Origin: Bin87 sp965219925
GTDB taxonomy: Bacteria > Chloroflexota > Dehalococcoidia > Lucifugimonadales > UBA3495
Direction of reading: 5' to 3'
Assembly (NCBI GenBank): GCA_965219925.1
Contig: OZ244795.1
Location: 2,418,001-2,482,000 of the forward strand
Length of the DNA: 64,000 nt
Positions within the stretch are counted from its first letter, which is position 1. The number at the start of each line of letters is the position of its first letter. Under the pieces are notes generated by a model, which was not told the origin of the DNA, searched no databases, and saw only the letters and a list, made by a program, of their open reading frames with translations. Shown in pieces: positions 59,564 through 64,000 of the stretch. The translations under genes and the position numbers were made by a program.

Positions 59564-61080
59564 CAGCCCGTCCGAGAAACACGGCCGGCTGTTGGGGGTA
59601 TGATGGGATGAGCATTCAGCCAACGGAGCCGACTGGTGAGCAAGACCTACCTTCCCTATGATCCCGACCAGCAGTTGCTGCTGCCACAGGCGTTGCAGGA
59701 GTGGCTGCCTGATGACCACCTGGCCTATTTCATCTCCGACATCGTGGACCAGTTGGACCTCTCCGAGATCACGGCCCGCTACGAGCAGGAGCGGCGGGGC
59801 GGACCGCCCTACAATCCTCGGATGATGGTGAAGGTGCTGCTCTACGGCTACTGCAGCGGGGTGTCGTCTTCTCGGCGCATCGCCCAGCGGCTGCACGAGG
59901 ACATCGCCTTTCGGGTGCTGGCGGCCAACAACACGCCGGACTTCCGCACCATCTCGGACTTTCGCAAGGATCACCTGGAGGCGTTGTCGGGGTTGTTCTT
60001 GCAGGTGCTGATGCTGTGCTGTCAGGCGGGGCTGGTGAAGCTGGGCCATGTGGTGCTGGACGGGACCAAGGTGAGGGCCAACGCATCGAAGCACCAGGCG
60101 ATGAGTTATCAGCGGATGAAAGAGAAGGAAGGGCAGCTGCAGGGGGAGGTGGATGAGTTGCTGCGGCAGGCCCAGGAGGTGGATGAGGAGGAAGACCGCC
60201 GGTACGGTCGGGACCAGCGCGGAGACGAGTTGCCGGAGGAGTTGGCCTTTCGGGAGGGCCGGCTGGAGAAGATCCGGGAGGCCATGGCGGTGCTGGAGGC
60301 CGAGGCCCAGGCCGCTGCTGAACAGGCCGAGACAGAGGGCAAGGCGCATCCTGGAGTGCCCGAGGACAAGGCCCAGCGCAACTTCACCGACCCGGAGTCC
60401 CGCATCATGCCCGCTGCTGGTGGCAAGGACTTCCTGCAAGCGTACAACTGTCAGGCGGTGGTGGACCATGAGCATCAGGTGATTGTGGCAACTCGCGCCA
60501 CCAACGTGGCATCGGACAAGCAGCAGGCGGTGGTGATGATCGGGGAGGCCATTGCCAACACCGGCAAGGTGCCCAGGGAAGTATCCGCCGATGCCGGTTA
60601 CTACTCGGCCCCGGCCGTGGCTGATTTGCAGGCCTTGGGCACCGACCCGTTCGTCGCGCCGGAAAAGACCCGCCACGGCCACCAGCCGCCGCCCGCGCCG
60701 CGCGGACGCATCCCCAAGGATCTCTCGCCCAGAGACCGGATGCGCCGCAAGTTGCAGACCAAGCGGGGTCGGCAACGCTACGCGTTACGCATGGGGACGG
60801 TGGAGCCGGTCTTCGGCCAGATCAAGCAGGGCCGAGGGTTCCGGCAGTTCCTGCTGCGGGGTTTGCAGAAGGTGCAGAGCGATTGGTCGCTGATCTGCAT
60901 CGGCCACAACCTGCTCAAGCTGTTCCGCTTTGGTGGGACGGCTCACGGCAAAGGTCGTCAACCTCACATCCCCACCGCTGGGTTTTTGCCGGGGCAACAT
61001 CCAATCAGAGGGACGGCGTGATCAGTTCCGTATCCACGTTGGCATCAGGCCCTGTCAGCATTCCTCGGACGGACTGCTAG
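59560..61080 (+). mobile_element. IS1182-family insertion sequence with CTAG at both ends
   Basis: A 461-codon transposase lies between inverted ends: CTAGCAGCCCGTCCGAG at 59560-59576 and, inverted, CTCGGACGGACTGCTAG at 61064-61080, differing at one base. CTAG at each end is either a 4-bp target duplication or the element tip. The first CTAG contains the stop codon of the DUF192 gene. The element looks complete and possibly active. Confidence 0.88.
59636..61021 (+). CDS. IS1182-family DDE transposase
   Basis: The 461-residue product has the IS1182 N-terminal domain (LLPQALQEWLPDDHLAYFI near residues 15-33), LYGYCSGVSSSRRIAQRLHED near 71-91, the first catalytic Asp in HVVLDGTKVRANASKH near 138-153, a coiled, acidic insert near 155-250, the second Asp in SADAGYYS and the Glu in VEPVFGQIKQGRGFRQFLLRG (in pieces near 382-402). 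The start is GTG at 59636. G-ending codons are more frequent than in neighbouring genes, consistent with recent arrival. All three DDE residues are present. Confidence 0.94.
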   Translation: MSKTYLPYDPDQQLLLPQALQEWLPDDHLAYFISDIVDQLDLSEITARYEQERRGGPPYNPRMMVKVLLYGYCSGVSSSRRIAQRLHEDIAFRVLAANNTPDFRTISDFRKDHLEALSGLFLQVLMLCCQAGLVKLGHVVLDGTKVRANASKHQAMSYQRMKEKEGQLQGEVDELLRQAQEVDEEEDRRYGRDQRGDELPEELAFREGRLEKIREAMAVLEAEAQAAAEQAETEGKAHPGVPEDKAQRNFTDPESRIMPAAGGKDFLQAYNCQAVVDHEHQVIVATRATNVASDKQQAVVMIGEAIANTGKVPREVSADAGYYSAPAVADLQALGTDPFVAPEKTRHGHQPPPAPRGRIPKDLSPRDRMRRKLQTKRGRQRYALRMGTVEPVFGQIKQGRGFRQFLLRGLQKVQSDWSLICIGHNLLKLFRFGGTAHGKGRQPHIPTAGFLPGQHPIRGTA

Positions 61081-61157
61081 TCGCCACGCAACGAATTGCC
61101 TGCGATTGCCAATCCACGTCCGACCCCACTTCAACCACTTCCAAAGGACAGTATCAA

Positions 61158-62087
61158 ATGGACATTTTAGTATCCGGGTCATTAGCCATCGACCGGATAA
61201 TGACCTACAACGGCCGGTTCGGCGACCACATAGTTCCCGAACGAGTGCACCAAATCAACGTGAGTTTCACGGTAGACGGATTTCACGCCTACTTCGGCGG
61301 GACGGCCGGCAACATTGCCTATTCCCTGGCCATGCTGGGCCAACGACCCCGGTTGATCGCCGCCATTGGTCACGACTACCGGGATTATTTCGACTGGATG
61401 CACACCAATGGGATTTCTACCGAAGATATCCGCATAATTGATGAGGAGGCAACGGCTTCGGCCTTCATAACCACCGACCTGTCCGACAACCAAATCACCG
61501 GCTTCAATCCCGGTGCGATGAAATTTCCGGCCGGTTTCGATTTTGGGAAAGTGGACGCCGCCGAAACCATCAACATCGTTGCGCCCGGCAACCTGACCGA
61601 CATGGCGGATTTTTCCGAGCAGGGAACTCGGTCGGGTATCTACACGATTTTCGATCCGGGGCAATCTCTGCCAGCGTGGGACGCCGACGGACTGGTGGCC
61701 GGCATCGGCAACAGCAACCTTTTGATCGCCAACGACTACGAAATGGCAATGATCGAAGAAAAAACCGGAATCGACGAAACCGGCCTGTTGAGCCTGACTG
61801 AAGCCCTGGTGATTACGCTGGGTGAACAGGGAGTCCGCATTGTGACTCCGGATGGATCTTTGACCGTTCCCTGCGTGAAAACCGAAAACGTGGTTGATCC
61901 AACCGGCGCCGGTGACGCGTTCAGAGGCGGATTGATAAAGGGTTTGATACAGAACGATAGCCTGGAACGCTGCGCCCAGATCGGATCGGCTTGCGCTCAC
62001 TTTGCGATTCAGAAACCCGGCACGCAGGAATACGGTTATTCCCTGGACGAGTTGGATGCCGTATTACGCCATGCTTACGGCGGCTAA
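61158..62087 (+). CDS. PfkB-family carbohydrate/nucleoside kinase
   Basis: The 309-residue ribokinase-fold protein has the first PfkB signature FGGTAGNIAYSLAMLG near residues 48-63, and the second DPTGAGDAFRGGLIKGL near 243-259 with the catalytic Asp in GAGD. The N-terminal ILVSGSLAIDRIM and the VDGF lid segment resemble adenosine kinase-like and sugar kinases. It phosphorylates a sugar, nucleoside or related alcohol. AAGGAC precedes the ATG at 61158. Its 5' region adjoins the IS element, so its expression may have changed on IS insertion. Confidence 0.92.
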   Translation: MDILVSGSLAIDRIMTYNGRFGDHIVPERVHQINVSFTVDGFHAYFGGTAGNIAYSLAMLGQRPRLIAAIGHDYRDYFDWMHTNGISTEDIRIIDEEATASAFITTDLSDNQITGFNPGAMKFPAGFDFGKVDAAETINIVAPGNLTDMADFSEQGTRSGIYTIFDPGQSLPAWDADGLVAGIGNSNLLIANDYEMAMIEEKTGIDETGLLSLTEALVITLGEQGVRIVTPDGSLTVPCVKTENVVDPTGAGDAFRGGLIKGLIQNDSLERCAQIGSACAHFAIQKPGTQEYGYSLDELDAVLRHAYGG

Positions 62088-62101
62088 ACCGGCATGGTCG
62101 G

Positions 62102-62282
62102 CTCACGCGTACCCACTTTAATCTGTCATTGCGACCCCGTACTTGATACGGGGGTGGCAATCTCGTCGCCGTTGCAGTGGTGGTTTGCCGACGTGTGTTC
62201 GACCTCAACGAGATTGCCACGTCGCTGCGCTCCTCGCAATGACAGTAGGCCAGTTTGGTTTGACAAAGTGGGTACGCGTAAG
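62102..62282. repeat. MITE-like element, type A
   Basis: The ends are CTCACGCGTACCCAC and GTGGGTACGCGTAAG, with the GGCCAGTTTGGTTTG arm. The flanks GCATGGTCGG (62092-62101) and GCCTAGTCGG (62283-62292) match at 8 of 10. It lies 15 bases after the kinase stop. Confidence 0.9.
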
Positions 62283-62386
62283 GCCTAGTCGGAGATTGAC
62301 GAACCCGACCGGCTGCGCTAGGCTTGGCAGCTACAGTCTTTGGCTGCCATCTACAAACAGATTACCAAACCCGGAGTTTGCGGCAC

Positions 62387-62944
62387 ATGACCCAACAGCA
62401 ATCCCCCCCGCCAGCGCTAACGCCCGAAGTGCAGGCAATGGTCGGCGTGAGCGGCGACATCGTAGAGTCCTGGGGCGTGATGGACGGTGAGTACATGCGG
62501 CGATTTACGCAGGCGCTCATGGATCCCGATCCCCGTTATTGGGACGATGATTTTGCGAAGTCCACCCGTTTCGGCGAGCTGATTGCGCCGCCGATCATGG
62601 TCAGTTACATGGCGAGCCGGATTCGTCCGGATCAGGGCGACCCCATCACGGCGGCTTTTGAAGAAAACCCTGAATCGGACGGCATCGGTTCAGTAGCCAG
62701 GCCCGGCGAATTGCCGCCAGTGCCTACAAACCTGGTGCGCGTCCTGAACGCCGGCAACGAGATCGAGGTTTTTGCCTACCCCAGCATTGGGGACAAAATC
62801 TTTTTCCAGAACCGGTATTCCGATATACGGGAGCGGTTGGGCCGAGACGGCACTCCGTTTCTCATTATTACCAGGGAGACGCGCTACTGGAATCAGGATG
62901 ACGTGACCCTGTGCATCACCCGAGCTTCCACGATACGCCGCTAA
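62387..62944 (+). CDS. MaoC/FAS1-like dehydratase-domain protein
   Basis: The 185-residue product has the hot-dog dehydratase start seen in MaoC N-terminal/FAS1-like domains: DGEYMRRFTQALMDPDPRYWDDDFAK near residues 33-58, RFGELIAPPIMVSYM near 61-75, and GDKIFFQNRYSDIRERLGRDGTPFLIITRET in pieces near 137-167. It would act with the next gene's product as a two-part acyl-CoA hydratase. ATG at 62387 is used; an upstream in-frame start at 62324 lacks a ribosome site. The following gene begins 70 bases later on the same strand. Confidence 0.85.
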   Translation: MTQQQSPPPALTPEVQAMVGVSGDIVESWGVMDGEYMRRFTQALMDPDPRYWDDDFAKSTRFGELIAPPIMVSYMASRIRPDQGDPITAAFEENPESDGIGSVARPGELPPVPTNLVRVLNAGNEIEVFAYPSIGDKIFFQNRYSDIRERLGRDGTPFLIITRETRYWNQDDVTLCITRASTIRR

Positions 62945-63014
62945 CCGGCACCACGGCCGGCCACAGCAATATGTTACTGCCTGAACGGCGCCATGCCCCA
63001 CTGGAGATATCAGT

Positions 63015-63578
63015 ATGAGTACCCCATTGGAAGAGTTACTCAACATGGAACCTGAGGACATCTGGCGGCGCAACGAGCGTCCGGATGCCGATGGCCTTCG
63101 CGATAGGCGTCAAATCTATTACGAAGACGTCAACGAGGGGGATGAACTCCCAAAATACGTTTACAAACCGACGCCCACACACCTGTTTCGATGGAGCGCA
63201 GCCATCGAAAACTTCCATCGGATCCACTACGATCTGGACTTCGGTCTGAACCATGACCGCAACCCCAGCATCCTGGTACACGGATCATGGAAACAAAGCG
63301 TTGTTCCCCAGTTCCTCAAAGACTGGACGCTGCCCAACGGTTGGCCGTGGAAAGCTCGGTTTGAACATCGGGCCATGTTGGTGCCCGGCGATGTCCTGAT
63401 CATGTGGGGCCGCGTGACCAGTAAGTACGAAAGTAACCGGATGGGATTCGTGGAGCTGGAAATCGGCATGAAAACACATGACGGCGTTGAGAGTATGCCC
63501 GGTACTGCCACCGTAGTCCTGCCGCTGCGAGACGGCCCACCCATCCCCTACCCATTTGTGCCCCCCAACGATGCGTAG
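63015..63578 (+). CDS. MaoC-like acyl dehydratase
   Basis: The 187-residue hot-dog-fold protein has RQIYYEDVNEGDELP near residues 32-46, RWSAAIENFHRIHYD near 61-75 with the hydratase-type His, and NPSILVHGSWKQSVVPQFLKDW near 86-107, where the PSILVHG pattern matches MaoC/HTD2-like acyl-CoA hydratases. With the preceding protein it could make a heteromeric enoyl-CoA hydratase acting on a bulky acyl-CoA. GGAGATATCAGT precedes the ATG. A small unknown gene follows after 37 bases. Confidence 0.87.
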   Translation: MSTPLEELLNMEPEDIWRRNERPDADGLRDRRQIYYEDVNEGDELPKYVYKPTPTHLFRWSAAIENFHRIHYDLDFGLNHDRNPSILVHGSWKQSVVPQFLKDWTLPNGWPWKARFEHRAMLVPGDVLIMWGRVTSKYESNRMGFVELEIGMKTHDGVESMPGTATVVLPLRDGPPIPYPFVPPNDA

Positions 63579-63615
63579 CCCACGTCCTCATTGACACTCA
63601 CTGGAGTTTGAAAAC

Positions 63616-63885
63616 ATGGCTCGATTCATCGCCGTCCACAACGTTCCGGGAATCACCGAGGCTGATTTTCGTGACAAACTGGACGCCGTCCGCAAATGGC
63701 GTCCGGACCGACGCACCACCATCCTGAAGGTGTATGGCGACCTGGAAAGCGGCAAGCTCATATCCGAATGCGAAGCCGTCGAGCAGGCTCATTTCGAGGA
63801 CTGGCTGAATATGGTCGGTTGGCCGGCCGAATCCATCAATAAAGTGGATATCATTTGCCAGGTGGGCAGCTTTTGGAAACTGTGA
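63616..63885 (+). CDS. Small conserved protein (DUF4242/nickel-responsive-like ferredoxin fold)
   Basis: The 89-residue product begins MARFIAVHNVPGITEADF and has beta-alpha-beta segments (TTILKVYGDLESGKLISECEA near residues 35-55) resembling small ferredoxin-fold proteins grouped as DUF4242 or nickel-responsive SCO4226-like proteins. The match is from pattern memory and not firm. CACTGGAGTTTGAAAAC precedes the ATG. It is the last gene in the MaoC operon, and a hairpin follows the stop. Confidence 0.7.
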   Translation: MARFIAVHNVPGITEADFRDKLDAVRKWRPDRRTTILKVYGDLESGKLISECEAVEQAHFEDWLNMVGWPAESINKVDIICQVGSFWKL

Positions 63886-63914
63886 TGCGACCGCTCACCC
63901 GTTGAACTGATGCC

Positions 63915-63940
63915 GGCCAGGGACGTAAAAACCCCTGGCC
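63915..63940 (+). terminator. Hairpin after the last gene
   Basis: GGCCAGGG (63915-63922) pairs with CCCTGGCC (63933-63940), an eight-base perfect stem with a ten-base A-rich loop, 30 bases past the stop. No T-run follows, so it may be a rho-assisted or mRNA-stabilising end. The rest of the window (to 64000) holds no visible gene. Confidence 0.5.
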
Positions 63941-64000
63941 AACCTGTATCCGACGCCGTCGCAACGGCGGATCTTCACCTGCGCCCGGACACCATCGTAT

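Noticed and set aside
59429..60775. A 448-codon minus-strand open frame
   Set aside because: It is antisense to the IS1182 transposase and the DUF192 gene, has low-complexity Leu/Arg/His composition, and matches no family; it is a high-GC shadow frame.

Overview
This 64 kb window comes from a high-GC bacterium, most likely a member of the Chloroflexota close to Dehalococcoidia/SAR202-type lineages. That is an inference from gene content: futalosine-type menaquinone genes, many paralogous flavin, TPP, SDR and aldolase enzymes of small-molecule catabolism, a branched-chain-amino-acid-type ABC transporter, and HoxEFU/FDH-like redox subunits. No rRNA, tRNA or CRISPR array was seen.

Layout. 1-2055: a small conserved protein, a nitroreductase and an Mrr-type nuclease with a PUA/EVE-like front domain. 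2094-9931: enoyl-CoA hydratase, luciferase-like oxidoreductase and a livGFHM transporter with a convergent livK. 10435-14317: hydrolase, isomerase, FAD oxidase and ketopantoate-reductase family enzymes. 14855-19187: DUF35 protein, CMD protein, TPP enzyme, then metF and mqnA on the minus strand. 19374-31289: secreted metallopeptidase, MDR and SDR dehydrogenases, MBL hydrolase, GMC oxidoreductase, VOC protein, amidohydrolase and HpcH aldolase. 31662-35012: a flavin-halogenase-like protein and a second TPP enzyme. 36148-40550: a late menaquinone cluster (ubiD, ubiA, ubiX, a RibD/DHFR-like gene, menG). 40885-43214: otsA-otsB. 45517-51531: a four-gene NuoE/NuoF/FDH-alpha-like/flavin-reductase operon. 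51693-57178: mutS and mutL with two small genes between. 57962-63885: aldolase, DUF192 lipoprotein, an IS1182-type element, a PfkB kinase and two MaoC-like dehydratases.

Two points stand out. First, two genes carry an in-frame TGA exactly where a redox cysteine is expected (a DsbA/FrnE-like protein at 44258-44917 and an ArsC-like protein at 54505-54867). Each has a plausible bacterial SECIS hairpin just downstream, so both are probably selenoproteins that ordinary gene calling truncates. Second, almost every long intergenic gap holds a copy of a palindromic repeat of about 145-210 bp. These copies have defined terminal inverted repeats, and many are flanked by perfect 10-bp direct duplications. 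They are therefore MITE-like mobile elements, some nested in one another and one sitting inside the liv operon.

The FDH-alpha-like subunit has all of its iron-sulfur cysteines but lacks the Cys/Sec-His pair expected at the molybdenum site, so its operon probably does something other than formate oxidation. The menaquinone genes and this redox operon fit a respiratory organism with broad capacity for oxidising organic compounds.
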